Virus record (IMG/VR): IMGVR_UViG_3300028608_000061
Location: 1-28,583 of that record
Strand: one strand, 5' to 3'
Length of the DNA stretch: 28,583 bases
DNA from: a virus
The translations under genes and the position numbers were made by a program. This document shows positions 7,113 through 13,785 of this stretch, in pieces. The notes below the pieces were generated by a model. The model saw only the letters and a list, made by a program, of their open reading frames with translations, did not search any database and was not told where the DNA came from. Position 1 is the first letter of the stretch; every line of letters begins with the position of its first letter.

Positions 7113-7320
7113 TGGGGCCTCCTTCCTGCCGGAGTGCCCGGCGGTACGTGCGGATGGTGGTGGCGGATACGTCGTAGTCGAAGCGGCGGAGGGTGGCCGA
7201 CAGCCAGTCGGCCGACGTCTCGCCGAGCAGGTGAGGCACGAAGGCGAGCTGCTCGGCGAGCGTCATCGCGGCGAAGATGTCGATCAGGGTGGGGCCCGGA
7301 TCTCCGGGGAGCTCCGTCAC
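7096..7320 (-). CDS. Small HTH-like early protein
   Basis: A 74-residue protein with GTG start one base after the preceding stop. Residues 38-66 (DWLSATLRRFDYDVSATTIR) look like a helix-turn-helix, preceded by a Leu/Phe-rich helix. It overlaps the 5' end of the phosphoesterase gene by 17 bp and carries that gene's RBS. It is probably a small DNA-binding protein; no family was recognised. Confidence 0.6.
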   Translation of the reverse strand: MTELPGDPGPTLIDIFAAMTLAEQLAFVPHLLGETSADWLSATLRRFDYDVSATTIRTYRRALRQEGGPSERAA

Positions 7321-7321
7321 G

Positions 7322-7510
7322 TCACACGCCCCTGGCGTACGCGAGCTCGACGATCTCGGTATCTTCCGGCCAGGCCGTGAACTCGGTCCCGAAGAAGGCG
7401 AAGTACCCCGGCTCGTCGGGGTCGTGCTGGGTGTACCGGGCGAGCACCACCTCGTGCGTCCCGTGCACTACAACGTAGGCAAGTCGGCCATGCTTCAGTT
7501 CGGCAGCCAC
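7322..7510 (-). CDS. Small hypothetical early protein
   Basis: A 62-residue protein, GTG start directly after the TGA of the upstream gene. The alternating pattern (LAYVVVHGTHEVVLARYTQ) suggests a small beta-sheet protein. It is unrecognised. Support comes from tight packing in the operon. Confidence 0.55.
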   Translation of the reverse strand: MAAELKHGRLAYVVVHGTHEVVLARYTQHDPDEPGYFAFFGTEFTAWPEDTEIVELAYARGV

Positions 7511-7723
7511 TCAGTCGAACACCCCCATCTCTGAGGCCCAGTACACCTGGACCAACTCGAACGTCTCCTCCTTGGTGAAGCCCTCGGCTCGCAGCTCCTT
7601 GCGCAGGTCGCCCACGATCGAGGCGGCCCGCTTCACCGCGCCGTAGTGGTCGATGACCGGCGCGGTGTCGGTGACCTCGACTCCCTCCCAGTCCTCGGGG
7701 AAGTCCTCGTTCTCGGCGCTCAC
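7511..7723 (-). CDS. Small hypothetical acidic protein
   Basis: A 70-residue protein with a 4-bp GTGA overlap with the upstream gene. The acidic N-terminus (ENEDFPEDWEGVEV) is followed by helices (RAASIVGDLRKELRAEGFTK) ending in EMGVFD. It resembles small phage early proteins of unknown role. Confidence 0.55.
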   Translation of the reverse strand: MSAENEDFPEDWEGVEVTDTAPVIDHYGAVKRAASIVGDLRKELRAEGFTKEETFELVQVYWASEMGVFD

Positions 7724-8082
7724 TCGTCGACCGGGTTCTCGGCCAGGTGCAGGGCCGCGCCGGCAAGCTGAAGGAGGGCGTATCGCCGCTCCTGCTTGTA
7801 GCAGGCCAGGGCCTCGAAGGTGAGCGACAGGAGGAAGCCGTCGACCGTGTGCTCGCGGCCGTAGTGGCGGCCCCAGGCTGCCGCGCGGTCGTCGTGGCCG
7901 CGACGCCGGCTGGGCGCCGTGTCCTTGGTGGGCATCGGACCGAGGTGGCTCACCGCCTCGCGCATCTCGGCGAGGAGGGCCTCCATCGGGTCGGGCTTGC
8001 GGGCCGGCGCCTTCTTGCGGGGGGTCGGCTTGGCCTTGGGGGTCTCGGCGGTCTCGGTGTTCTCGTTCTCGATGTCTGCCAC
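7720..8082 (-). CDS. Hypothetical protein with basic Pro/Lys tail
   Basis: A 120-residue protein, GTG start with AAGGAGG 9 bp upstream. The N-terminal 35 residues are Thr/Pro/Lys-rich and disordered (KAKPTPRKKAPARKPDP). The rest is helical, including a YALLQLAGAALHLAENP segment. The basic tail suggests nucleic-acid contact. It sits directly after the primase TOPRIM gene. It is not recognised. Confidence 0.6.
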   Translation of the reverse strand: MADIENENTETAETPKAKPTPRKKAPARKPDPMEALLAEMREAVSHLGPMPTKDTAPSRRRGHDDRAAAWGRHYGREHTVDGFLLSLTFEALACYKQERRYALLQLAGAALHLAENPVDE

Positions 8083-8086
8083 TGGG

Positions 8087-8749
8087 TCAGTCCTCCTTGG
8101 TCTCGACGAGCGAGAGCACGTGCTCTGCTCCGTGGGTCATGTAGGTGTCCGTCACGTCGGCCTTCAGGCGTACGGCCTTGGCGGAACGAAGGGCGCGGGT
8201 GACCTTGCCGGTGAGTTCGGCGCCCGCGTCATCGGGGTCGGCCCAGGTCCACACGCGGCTGAAGCCGGCGAGCATCCTTCGATGCCTCCCGAACCACATG
8301 TTCGCGCCGGGGATGGCGACAGCCGGGAGGCCGAGCTTGTTCAGGATGACCGCGTCGAGCTCGCCCTCGGTGACGTGGATCTCGTCGCCCGCGCGGTGGA
8401 CGGCACCCACGTTGAACATGCGGGGGATGTCGTCCTTGATCGTGTTGTACTTGCCGTGGAAGTAGTCGCGGTGGTTGTGCTCCGCCAGGCAGCGGAAGCG
8501 CACGGTGAGCGGCTGCCCGTCCCGCCCGAGGTAGGGGATCGCGAGCATCCCTCGGTACTTCTCGTGTCCGGGGGCGGGGTCAGCGACGATGCCGAGCCGG
8601 AAGGCCATCGCCTCGTCCCGCCCGATCCCTCGCGCCATCAGGTAGCCCGCCGCCTCCGGGGTGAGGTGGCCCTGGTAGGTGGCTACCGCCTCCTCCAGCA
8701 TCTCCTTCTGGGATGTCGAGAGAGGCGTGAGCGGTTCGTGCTCGGCCAA
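8087..8749 (-). CDS. DNA primase, TOPRIM (catalytic) part
   Basis: A 220-residue protein with the DnaG-type RNA polymerase core. The N-terminal part contains AMAFRLGIVAD and GMLAIPYLGRDGQPLTVRFR. The TOPRIM motif follows: TEGELDAV with E128, then WADPDDAG with D171 and D173, which coordinate magnesium. It would synthesise RNA primers for phage replication. The start is TTG with AAGGAGG 9 bp upstream; no better ATG/GTG is placed there. The zinc-binding domain is encoded by the next gene upstream rather than fused, and no helicase-binding C-domain is present. Confidence 0.85.
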   Translation of the reverse strand: MAEHEPLTPLSTSQKEMLEEAVATYQGHLTPEAAGYLMARGIGRDEAMAFRLGIVADPAPGHEKYRGMLAIPYLGRDGQPLTVRFRCLAEHNHRDYFHGKYNTIKDDIPRMFNVGAVHRAGDEIHVTEGELDAVILNKLGLPAVAIPGANMWFGRHRRMLAGFSRVWTWADPDDAGAELTGKVTRALRSAKAVRLKADVTDTYMTHGAEHVLSLVETKED

Positions 8750-8763
8750 GCTGGTTCTCCTCC

Positions 8764-9198
8764 TTACTTACTGCGCTTCCAGGCGGGCACGTAGCCTCCG
8801 CCTGGCTTCTGTCCGGGCTTCTTGCCCGCTGCCTTCCGGCCGCCTCCGTAGCGGCTGGTGTAGCCCGTCTCCTTGGCGACCGCGCCTTCCTCCAGGCCGT
8901 GCTCCTTGGCGTACGCCTTGGCCTGCTTGAAGTCGATCGCCTTGTTGAGCTGCATGTCGTGGTACTTCTCGATGAGGGTGAAGCTGTCCCCGCCATTCCC
9001 GCAGGAGTGGCAGTTCCAGAGGCCCTCGTCGAGCCGGTAGCTCATGGACGGGGTGTTGTCGTCGTGGAGCGGGCACTTGGCCATGCCCGCGTTGCGCTGG
9101 TCGTTGAAGTCGACGTCGAAGTGGTGCATGGTCGCGTCGAGCAGGGGCTTGCTGTCGGACCCTTCGCCCGAGCGGTCGTCGATGCGGTGGAACCTCAC
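8764..9198 (-). CDS. DNA primase, CHC2 zinc-finger part
   Basis: A 144-residue protein with the DnaG-type zinc ribbon: C42-x2-H45 (KCPLHDDNTPSM) and C63-x2-C66 (WNCHSCGNGGD), a typical CHC2 primase signature that contacts single-stranded template DNA. The C-terminal 40 residues are Gly/Lys-rich and basic (GGRKAAGKKPGQKPGGG). Two GTGs are possible. I prefer 9196-9198, which gives the 4-bp stop/start overlap used throughout this operon, with GAGGGG 8 bp upstream; 9205-9207 would add three residues. It acts with the separate TOPRIM gene 14 bp downstream. Confidence 0.85.
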   Translation of the reverse strand: MRFHRIDDRSGEGSDSKPLLDATMHHFDVDFNDQRNAGMAKCPLHDDNTPSMSYRLDEGLWNCHSCGNGGDSFTLIEKYHDMQLNKAIDFKQAKAYAKEHGLEEGAVAKETGYTSRYGGGRKAAGKKPGQKPGGGYVPAWKRSK

Positions 9199-9332
9199 GG
9201 CATCCACCCCTCGTCGATGTCGCGCATGTCCACCTCGTAGGCGTGCTCGACGGCGAAGATCGCAGTCAGGTTGCCGTCAGGGTCGGAGACGAAGGCGATG
9301 AACGCGGCGATGCCGTCCGCTGTCGCGTTCAC
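9195..9332 (-). CDS. Small hypothetical protein (45 aa)
   Basis: A short gene between the resolvase-like and primase zinc-finger genes. GTG at 9330-9332 overlaps the upstream stop by 4 bp, and the TGA at 9195-9197 overlaps the next GTG by 4 bp. The 45 residues begin MNATADGIAAFIAFVSDPDG and are acidic at the end (MRDIDEGWMP). There is no known family; the double overlap argues it is translated. Confidence 0.5.
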   Translation of the reverse strand: MNATADGIAAFIAFVSDPDGNLTAIFAVEHAYEVDMRDIDEGWMP

Positions 9333-9706
9333 TGCGGGTCCAGCCCGAGGTAGTCCTCGACGGTCGTCAGCACGAACGCCTTGCGCCAGTTCTTGCCACG
9401 GCGCTTGACGACGACGATGGACTCGACGTTCTCCAGGTCCAGGCTCCGGTGCTTGGCGAAGTTCTCGCGCTCGACGATGGCCTCGCCGAGGAAGACGCCG
9501 GGCTCGAACTTGGCGTTCTTGGCCTCGATCACCAGGTACTTGCCGTCGCCCTCCCGGACGACCATGTCGCCCTCGTCCTCCTTGCCGGCCAGGCGGAGCG
9601 ACTCGACGTCGAACCCTTCGGAGCGCAGGCCCTCGCGGAGGTCCGTCTCCCACTGGGCGCCGACTCGCTTGTTGCGCTTGTTCCTGGCGGAGATGCTGTT
9701 GCTCAA
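9329..9706 (-). CDS. Holliday-junction-resolvase-like PD-(D/E)XK nuclease
   Basis: About 125 residues with the Hjc/endonuclease pattern: a basic N-terminus (SARNKRNKRVGAQWE), then E20, the acidic EGDMVV (D47) and the EAK pair (E61, K63) of a PD-(D/E)XK active site, with a final helix-strand region. It probably cuts branched phage DNA or trims ends. The start is uncertain: the TTG at 9704-9706 has GAGAGTAGG 8 bp upstream, while the GTG at 9713-9715 would be too close to it. An operator-like site (9701-9715) covers both candidate starts. Confidence 0.75.
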   Translation of the reverse strand: MSNSISARNKRNKRVGAQWETDLREGLRSEGFDVESLRLAGKEDEGDMVVREGDGKYLVIEAKNAKFEPGVFLGEAIVERENFAKHRSLDLENVESIVVVKRRGKNWRKAFVLTTVEDYLGLDPQ

Positions 9707-9715
9707 CTTGCACAC
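9701..9715 (-). promoter_or_regulatory. Stoperator-like site, core match
   Basis: GCTCAACTTGCACAC contains the exact core ACTTGCACA. It overlaps the translation start of the nuclease gene, in the common orientation. Confidence 0.5.
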
Positions 9716-9730
9716 CTACTCTCAAGTAAG

Positions 9731-9748
9731 GCCGGGCGGATGCCCGGC
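9731..9748 (-). terminator. Hairpin between ATPase and nuclease genes
   Basis: A perfect GCCGGGC-ATCC-GCCCGGC stem-loop on the minus strand, followed by TTACTT. It is a short terminator or attenuator candidate within the early operon. Confidence 0.45.
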
Positions 9749-9755
9749 TGTGTCT

Positions 9756-9770
9756 GCGACAGTATCACAC
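9756..9770 (-). promoter_or_regulatory. Stoperator-like site, variant
   Basis: GCGACAGTATCACAC keeps GCGACA and CACA with four central or terminal changes. It lies immediately after the TAA of the ATPase gene. Confidence 0.4.
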
Positions 9771-10646
9771 TTACGACCCGAGCAACACCTTGGTCGGGGA
9801 CCAGTCCTCGGCCGGCTTCACGGGCGGCGCCGCGACCTGCCGGATCTCCGCCTTGCGGAAGCGGGTGTACTCCGGCTCGCAGATCATCGTGGCGTAGCGC
9901 TGAGCGGTCGGGTCGCACGGGCCCATGCGCTGCTTCACGCAGGCCACGTGGTACGCCATGCTCGTCGGGTCCAGCGCGACGGACAGGGAGAGCTCCGGCT
10001 TCTCGGAGAGGCCGCCCTTGATCTGGTCACGCGACGGGGGGTTCCACGGGGACGTCTTGGCCTCCCACGCCTTGTCGCTCGCGTGGTGCAGGAGGATGAC
10101 CGTAGCGCCCGTGTGACGGGCCAGCTCGGTGGCTCCCTGCATGACCGCCATCTGCTCCGTGTAGTCGCTCTCCGCGCCTTCGAAGTCCATCAGGTTGTCC
10201 ATCACGATCACCTCCGGGTACGCATCCCAGAGCTCGACGTACGCCTCCAGCTCCTCGTCCACGGAGCGCCAGGAGATCGGCGATCCGAACGAGAAGGTGA
10301 TCTTCGAGTCGGCGAGCGCGTCGATGTACGCCTGCCTGTACTTGCCGCCCTCCGCCATGCCGGCCTCGACCATCTCGGTCGTGTCCCGCGTAGCCATGGA
10401 GGCGAGCCGGCTGGACGCCGTGAAGGCGCTCATGTCGGCCGAGAAGTACAAGGTGGGGAGGTTCATCTGCGCGGCCCAGAAGAGCGCGAAGCCGGACTTC
10501 TGTGTCCCGGAGCGGCCGGCGATCATGACGACTTCGCCATGCCTCGGCCTCACGCCCATGGCGTAGAGATCGGCGAACGCTTCTACGCGCGGGAGTTCAC
10601 GGCCCGATTCAGCATGGAGCGCAAGGCTTCGTCCTGGGGTGAGCAC
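9771..10646 (-). CDS. DnaB/RecA-fold replicative ATPase
   Basis: A 291-residue P-loop ATPase. Walker A is GRSGTQKS (residues 44-51) and Walker B is VIVMDNLMDF (D150). A later LLHHAS segment matches the position of the DnaB/RecA-type H3/sensor motif. It lacks the N-terminal primase-binding domain of full DnaB, so it is a compact helicase or a KaiC/RepA-like protein. The GTG at 10644-10646 is chosen because GGAG lies 8 bp upstream; this makes a 64-bp overlap with the dCMP deaminase gene, which is unusual. It is placed among the primase genes, which supports a replication role. Confidence 0.8.
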   Translation of the reverse strand: MLTPGRSLALHAESGRELPRVEAFADLYAMGVRPRHGEVVMIAGRSGTQKSGFALFWAAQMNLPTLYFSADMSAFTASSRLASMATRDTTEMVEAGMAEGGKYRQAYIDALADSKITFSFGSPISWRSVDEELEAYVELWDAYPEVIVMDNLMDFEGAESDYTEQMAVMQGATELARHTGATVILLHHASDKAWEAKTSPWNPPSRDQIKGGLSEKPELSLSVALDPTSMAYHVACVKQRMGPCDPTAQRYATMICEPEYTRFRKAEIRQVAAPPVKPAEDWSPTKVLLGS

Positions 10647-11038
10647 TGAGTGGTCTCCTCTCGGTAGATGGTCGTCTTGATGCCGGACGCCTCGATCAGC
10701 GTCTGACAGGCGGGGCACGGCTTGCGGGTGACGTAGAGCGTGGCGCCGGCCAGCTCGTACGGATCGGCGTGCTCGATGGCGTTGCGCTCGGCGTGTGTGG
10801 CGATGCAGTTCGAGTAGTCGCTGTCCCGAGCGCACTCATCGGTAGACATGCGACCTCGCGGGCAGTTGCCCGCACTCGCGCAGCCGGGAATCCCGGCGAT
10901 GGCCCCGTTGTACCCAACGGCAAGGACACGGTGTGTCCGGCTCAGAATTACGGCGCCCACCTGGGCGCGTGAACAGTCGGCTCTCGTGGCCACCACCTCG
11001 GCGACAGCCAGGGCCCACTCGTCCCAGCTCGGTCTCAC
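10583..11038 (-). CDS. Deoxycytidylate (dCMP) deaminase
   Basis: A 151-residue zinc deaminase converting dCMP to dUMP, the precursor of dTTP. The zinc site is H82-A-E84 (THAERNA) with catalytic E84, and PCPAC (C108, C111). An inserted cysteine cluster (C53, C59, C69, C78) may bind a second structural zinc as in T4-type dCMP deaminases. The GTG start has GAGGGGG just upstream. With the class II reductase it makes a nucleotide supply pair; no thymidylate synthase is visible here. Confidence 0.9.
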   Translation of the reverse strand: MRPSWDEWALAVAEVVATRADCSRAQVGAVILSRTHRVLAVGYNGAIAGIPGCASAGNCPRGRMSTDECARDSDYSNCIATHAERNAIEHADPYELAGATLYVTRKPCPACQTLIEASGIKTTIYREETTQCSPQDEALRSMLNRAVNSRA

Positions 11039-11073
11039 TGAGACCCCCTCTCTGCGGGCTGGCGCCCGCTCAA
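11035..11073 (-). CDS. Possible leader peptide before dCMP deaminase
   Basis: A 12-codon frame begins with TTG at 11071-11073, preceded by a strong AAGGGAGGAAC, and ends in a TGA that overlaps the deaminase GTG by 4 bp. The hairpin GCGGGC-GCCA-GCCCGC (about 11054-11069) lies within it. It may couple translation; it could also be chance. Confidence 0.3.
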   Translation of the reverse strand: MSGRQPAERGSQ

Positions 11074-11092
11074 GTTCCTCCCTTCTCTCGTC

Positions 11093-11107
11093 GCGACACT
11101 TACACAG
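11093..11107 (-). promoter_or_regulatory. Stoperator-like site, exact 15-mer
   Basis: GCGACACTTACACAG, identical to the 4805 site. It lies in the intergenic gap between the SSB-like gene and the dCMP deaminase leader. Confidence 0.7.
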
Positions 11108-11112
11108 TCAGA

Positions 11113-11550
11113 TCAGTCGAAGTCGGGGGCGTCGGCGACAGCGGCCTCCGCCGCCTCGTCGCGCTTGCCGGCGTAGTCGATGACGGCCTTGCGGACGCCC
11201 GCGTCAGCCAGCGGACGCCACACCCACGCCGGGTGCGCACCGGGCTTCTTCGGGGGGACCTGGTCCAGCTTCACGATGGTGGCGCCGCCGACGATGGTCT
11301 CCAGGTCGCGGGCGAGGATGGTCTGCTCGATCCTCTGGCCCTTCGCGACCTCGGGGGTGCCGGCCGCGAGCGAGGCCGCGTCCTTGAAGACGGTCACGTC
11401 CGCGAGGACGGAGTCCTTCGGGCCGTTCGGGGTGGGGCGCTGACGGTCGAAGGAGTGGACCTCGATGAGGATCGCGACCGAGTCGACGTTGTCCTTCGGC
11501 TTGAACCAGCCGCCGCCCTGGACCGGGATGTCGATGAGGTTGAGTGCCAC
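11113..11550 (-). CDS. Putative single-stranded DNA-binding protein
   Basis: A 145-residue protein with a beta-rich body (DSVAILIEVHSFDR, DSVLADVTVFKD) and an acidic C-terminus ending DAPDFD, similar to the acidic tip that SSB proteins use to recruit partners. I suggest an OB-fold SSB; this is by pattern and context (between deaminase and Cas4-like nuclease). The GTG start has AAGGAG 9 bp upstream. Its first nine residues (MALNLIDIP) nearly match those of the Cas4-like protein (MALNLIEIP), which is odd. Confidence 0.5.
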   Translation of the reverse strand: MALNLIDIPVQGGGWFKPKDNVDSVAILIEVHSFDRQRPTPNGPKDSVLADVTVFKDAASLAAGTPEVAKGQRIEQTILARDLETIVGGATIVKLDQVPPKKPGAHPAWVWRPLADAGVRKAVIDYAGKRDEAAEAAVADAPDFD

Positions 11551-11612
11551 TGTGGTGATCTCCTTTGTTCGGTGAGTATTCGCTGGGGTGGTGCTTGCTA
11601 CTGCGGTGTTGC

Positions 11613-12095
11613 TCAGCCTGCGCTGAGCGCCTTGCCCTTCGCCTTGTAGGCGGTCATGACCGCCGGGTCAGCGAAGAAGGACTGGTTCTCCGCCCAGAGC
11701 TTCTTGAGCTCCGCGACGGTGGTCTTCTTGGCGATCTCGCCGAGGATGTACGCGTTGGGGTCCTCGGCCTTCGGCTCTGCGACACTTGCACTGCCGGACC
11801 AGGCGGAAGGCGACTGCTTCGCCGAGGCCGCCGCCCACGGGTCGCCCGCCGGCTTGGCCGGCTCGTCCGTCGTGGTCTCCTCGACGACCGTCGCGCCGAG
11901 CGACGTGGCGATCAGGGCCTTACCGTGCGCGATCTGCGTCGCGTTCACGACGACCGAGCTCAGGCTGAGACCTCGCTGGGTCTCAGGGTCCATCCCGAAA
12001 TACTCCAGGATCTCCGCCCTGACCTCCGGGGCGCCGCCCTCGAAGACTGCCCAGGTGTCCTCGTAGGTCTTGCCGTACTTGATCGTGATCTTCAC
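11613..12095 (-). CDS. Hypothetical early protein with disordered linker
   Basis: A 160-residue protein with three parts: an N-terminal domain (VKITIKYGKTYEDTWAVFEG) of about 75 residues, an Ala/Ser/Pro-rich linker (about 80-115), and a C-terminal helical region (AELKKLWAENQSFF) that resembles small C-terminal protein-protein domains. It lies between SSB-like and nuclease genes, so it may be a recombination or replication accessory. GTG start; GAGGAG lies about 11 bp upstream. A close operator-like variant is in its linker codons. Confidence 0.6.
   Translation of the reverse strand: MKITIKYGKTYEDTWAVFEGGAPEVRAEILEYFGMDPETQRGLSLSSVVVNATQIAHGKALIATSLGATVVEETTTDEPAKPAGDPWAAASAKQSPSAWSGSASVAEPKAEDPNAYILGEIAKKTTVAELKKLWAENQSFFADPAVMTAYKAKGKALSAG
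11779..11793 (-). promoter_or_regulatory. Stoperator-like site, variant
   Basis: GCGACACTTGCACTG, two mismatches to the 15-mer, inside the coding region of the 11613-12095 gene, common orientation. Confidence 0.5.
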
Positions 12096-12131
12096 GCGGT
12101 GTTGTGCTCCTCTCTCTCGCTGTCGTTGTCC

Positions 12132-12160
12132 ACCGTACCGGATTCTCGGTCGGTGTGCAA
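12132..12160 (-). promoter_or_regulatory. Internal early promoter
   Basis: Minus-strand -35 TTGCAC (12155-12160), 17-bp spacer, -10 TACGGT (12132-12137), about 30 bp before the GTG at 12095. An opposite-orientation relative of the operator motif (TGTGCAA at 12154-12160) overlaps the -35. Confidence 0.5.
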
Positions 12161-12199
12161 CCTTCGCAGTTTGTCTCCGGGGGCTTCCCCGTTGACTTT

Positions 12200-12214
12200 G
12201 TTCAACTTACACAC
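12200..12214 (-). promoter_or_regulatory. Stoperator-like site, core match
   Basis: GTTCAACTTACACAC contains the exact core ACTTACACA. It overlaps the TAA stop of the Cas4-like gene, upstream of the internal promoter. Confidence 0.55.
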
Positions 12215-13193
12215 CTTGCGATGCGAAGTCAACTTCAGTCGATGTGGCCTGCGTCACGAACGGCATCATGGCCTTCCGGGACAACCCGCGCATCTCGCGG
12301 ATGGTCAGTGCAAGCTGTGCTGCCTTCCACCCGATGTTCAGGTCGACCCAGTACAACTTACACACCCCCTCGCCAGAAGGCAAGTGGACGATGATGCCCC
12401 AGTCCTGGTTCACGGGCTCCGGCACGGTGTACGCCTTCGCGGCCTCCTCGGGGGAGACCTCGACCTTCTTCCACTTCTGGAAGCCCTTCTCGTCCTGGTC
12501 CCGGATCGGGGCAGGGAAGAGGGTGTGGTCGTACTTCTTCGCCCGCGAGTAGATCGCGAGCTGCATCGCCATCTTCAGGCCGCCGTAGTCCACGGAGCCC
12601 GTCTTCAGGTCCCCGATGAAGCGGCCCGAGATGGGCTTGCCGAGCGGGCCCAGGCCCTCGTAGCCGTAGGTGCGGTCGTAGGTGCCACCGACCCCCAGCT
12701 CGGAGCAGACGACGAACTGCTCGACCGCGTGGACGGTGAGCGGTGCAGTCTCGATCAGGTAGGCAGCCATGTCCTCGATGTCCTGATCAGAGACGTGCGA
12801 GGGGAGCTGCTCCCCACGGTCCACGTACTCCGACAGGTCATGAAGGTAGGTGCCCTTCTCGCGCTTGTCGTTGGCGCCTGAGACGTCCATCGCGCGCTCG
12901 GCCAAGGCGTCGAGCTTCTTCTTGTGCGCCTTGTTGTCCGGGTCCAGCTCGGCAACGGCGTCCAGAAGGGACGGGCGCTTCTGCGCGCCGACCAGGACCA
13001 TCCTCTTGCCCCAGTCCACGAGGTTGCTCTTGTCCTCGATGCAGTCGATGAAGGTCGTGGTGCGGACCAGGGCCTTCGGCTTGCCGCCGGCCTCGGGGAT
13101 GACCAGCGGCTTACCGTGACCGTCTCGCGGGACGGCGTCGTTCGGATGAAGGGGCTTGCTCTGCTGTGGGATCTCGATCAGATTCAGGGCCAC
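12207..13193 (-). CDS. Cas4/RecB-family PD-(D/E)XK exonuclease
   Basis: A 328-residue protein with the RecB-nuclease pattern: KGTYLHDL (H118), an E near 158-165, YDR (D173), FIGDLKTG with D195 and K197, then MQLAIYSRA with Q211 and Y215, the QxxxY motif. It probably processes DNA ends in recombination or replication, as do phage Cas4-like proteins. There are no Fe-S cysteines in the Cas4 arrangement, so a plain RecB-type nuclease is equally possible. The GTG start directly follows the previous TGA, with GAGGAG 6 bp upstream. The N-terminal MALNLIEIP is shared with the SSB-like protein. Confidence 0.75.
   Translation of the reverse strand: MALNLIEIPQQSKPLHPNDAVPRDGHGKPLVIPEAGGKPKALVRTTTFIDCIEDKSNLVDWGKRMVLVGAQKRPSLLDAVAELDPDNKAHKKKLDALAERAMDVSGANDKREKGTYLHDLSEYVDRGEQLPSHVSDQDIEDMAAYLIETAPLTVHAVEQFVVCSELGVGGTYDRTYGYEGLGPLGKPISGRFIGDLKTGSVDYGGLKMAMQLAIYSRAKKYDHTLFPAPIRDQDEKGFQKWKKVEVSPEEAAKAYTVPEPVNQDWGIIVHLPSGEGVCKLYWVDLNIGWKAAQLALTIREMRGLSRKAMMPFVTQATSTEVDFASQGV
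12351..12365 (-). promoter_or_regulatory. Stoperator-like site, core match
   Basis: GTACAACTTACACAC with the exact core ACTTACACA, inside the Cas4-like gene 150 bp from the 12200 site. Confidence 0.5.
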
Positions 13194-13712
13194 TCAGTGC
13201 TCCTCTCGTTCGGCGGATACGGGGACGAGGTTCGTCGTACCGGGGTTCACCACGACCCTGTCGGCCGTGTCGCTCTGGCGCTCATCGCCGATGAGCGGGT
13301 AGTCGTGATGCAGGGGACTCGGAGTCAGCAGGGCGCCAGCCACGCAGGCCACGAGGGCGAAGGCCAGCGACATGCGCTTGGCCGCCGATGCGCGCCTCTT
13401 CTCCTGGATGGTGTAGATGGCGGGCTGCGCGACGATCGCTGACTGCCCGGCGAACACCAGGTAGATACGGACGGTGCCGTCCTCCAGGAGCTCGGGCTCG
13501 CACTCGTCTGCGTCCATCGGCTCCATGCCGCGCGCCCTCGCTTGTGCGAGGACGATCCTCATGCAGGCCGGCGAGTGGCCGGGCCTTGCGTCGATGTGCC
13601 AGTCCATCTCTTCTTCGTTCACGACGAGCTTGATCAGCCCATCGGCAGAGGTGTACTCCCCGGCCCATCCACCGGATGCGTCAGACGGACCATCCCCCAG
13701 GCGTTGCGACAT
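13194..13712 (-). CDS. First early-operon protein, one predicted membrane helix
   Basis: A 172-residue protein starting at ATG 13710-13712 (MSQRLGDGPS), with AAGGGGG 9 bp upstream. A longer frame to 13757 exists, but it would start upstream of the predicted transcription start and across the operator. It has a soluble N-terminal region (residues about 20-95) and one hydrophobic helix (MSLAFALVACVAGALLTPS) near residue 115 with a basic stretch before it. No family was recognised. As the first early gene it could act at the membrane soon after infection, for example in exclusion. Confidence 0.65.
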   Translation of the reverse strand: MSQRLGDGPSDASGGWAGEYTSADGLIKLVVNEEEMDWHIDARPGHSPACMRIVLAQARARGMEPMDADECEPELLEDGTVRIYLVFAGQSAIVAQPAIYTIQEKRRASAAKRMSLAFALVACVAGALLTPSPLHHDYPLIGDERQSDTADRVVVNPGTTNLVPVSAEREEH

Positions 13713-13729
13713 GCTCCAGTACCCCCTTG

Positions 13730-13744
13730 CTGTGTAAGTGTCGC
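13730..13744 (+). promoter_or_regulatory. Stoperator-like operator at the early promoter, exact 15-mer
   Basis: CTGTGTAAGTGTCGC on the plus strand, the exact reverse complement of the 4805 and 11093 sites. It lies between the predicted early transcription start and the first early gene, so binding here would block initiation or early elongation. A partner core (CTTGCAC, 13758-13764) in the other orientation overlaps the -10. Confidence 0.7.
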
Positions 13745-13755
13745 TGATGTGGTCC

Positions 13756-13785
13756 ATCTTGCACGGAACTTCAACGATCTGTCAA
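13756..13785 (-). promoter_or_regulatory. Early leftward promoter
   Basis: Minus-strand -35 TTGACA (13780-13785), 18-bp spacer, -10 CAAGAT (13756-13761), with transcription expected near 13749. Direct repeats TCGTTGAA flank the -35 (plus-strand TTCAACGA at 13770-13777 and 13794-13801). The 13713-13962 gap has no gene; it holds this promoter, the operator and the repressor terminator. Confidence 0.55.

Noticed and set aside
5994-7478. 494-codon open frame on the plus strand
   Set aside because: Antisense to the metallophosphoesterase, which carries all five family motifs on the minus strand.
12306-12320. CAGTGCAAGCTGTGC as an inverted operator
   Set aside because: Only the GTGCAAG core matches, with several mismatches outside, and it is within coding sequence.
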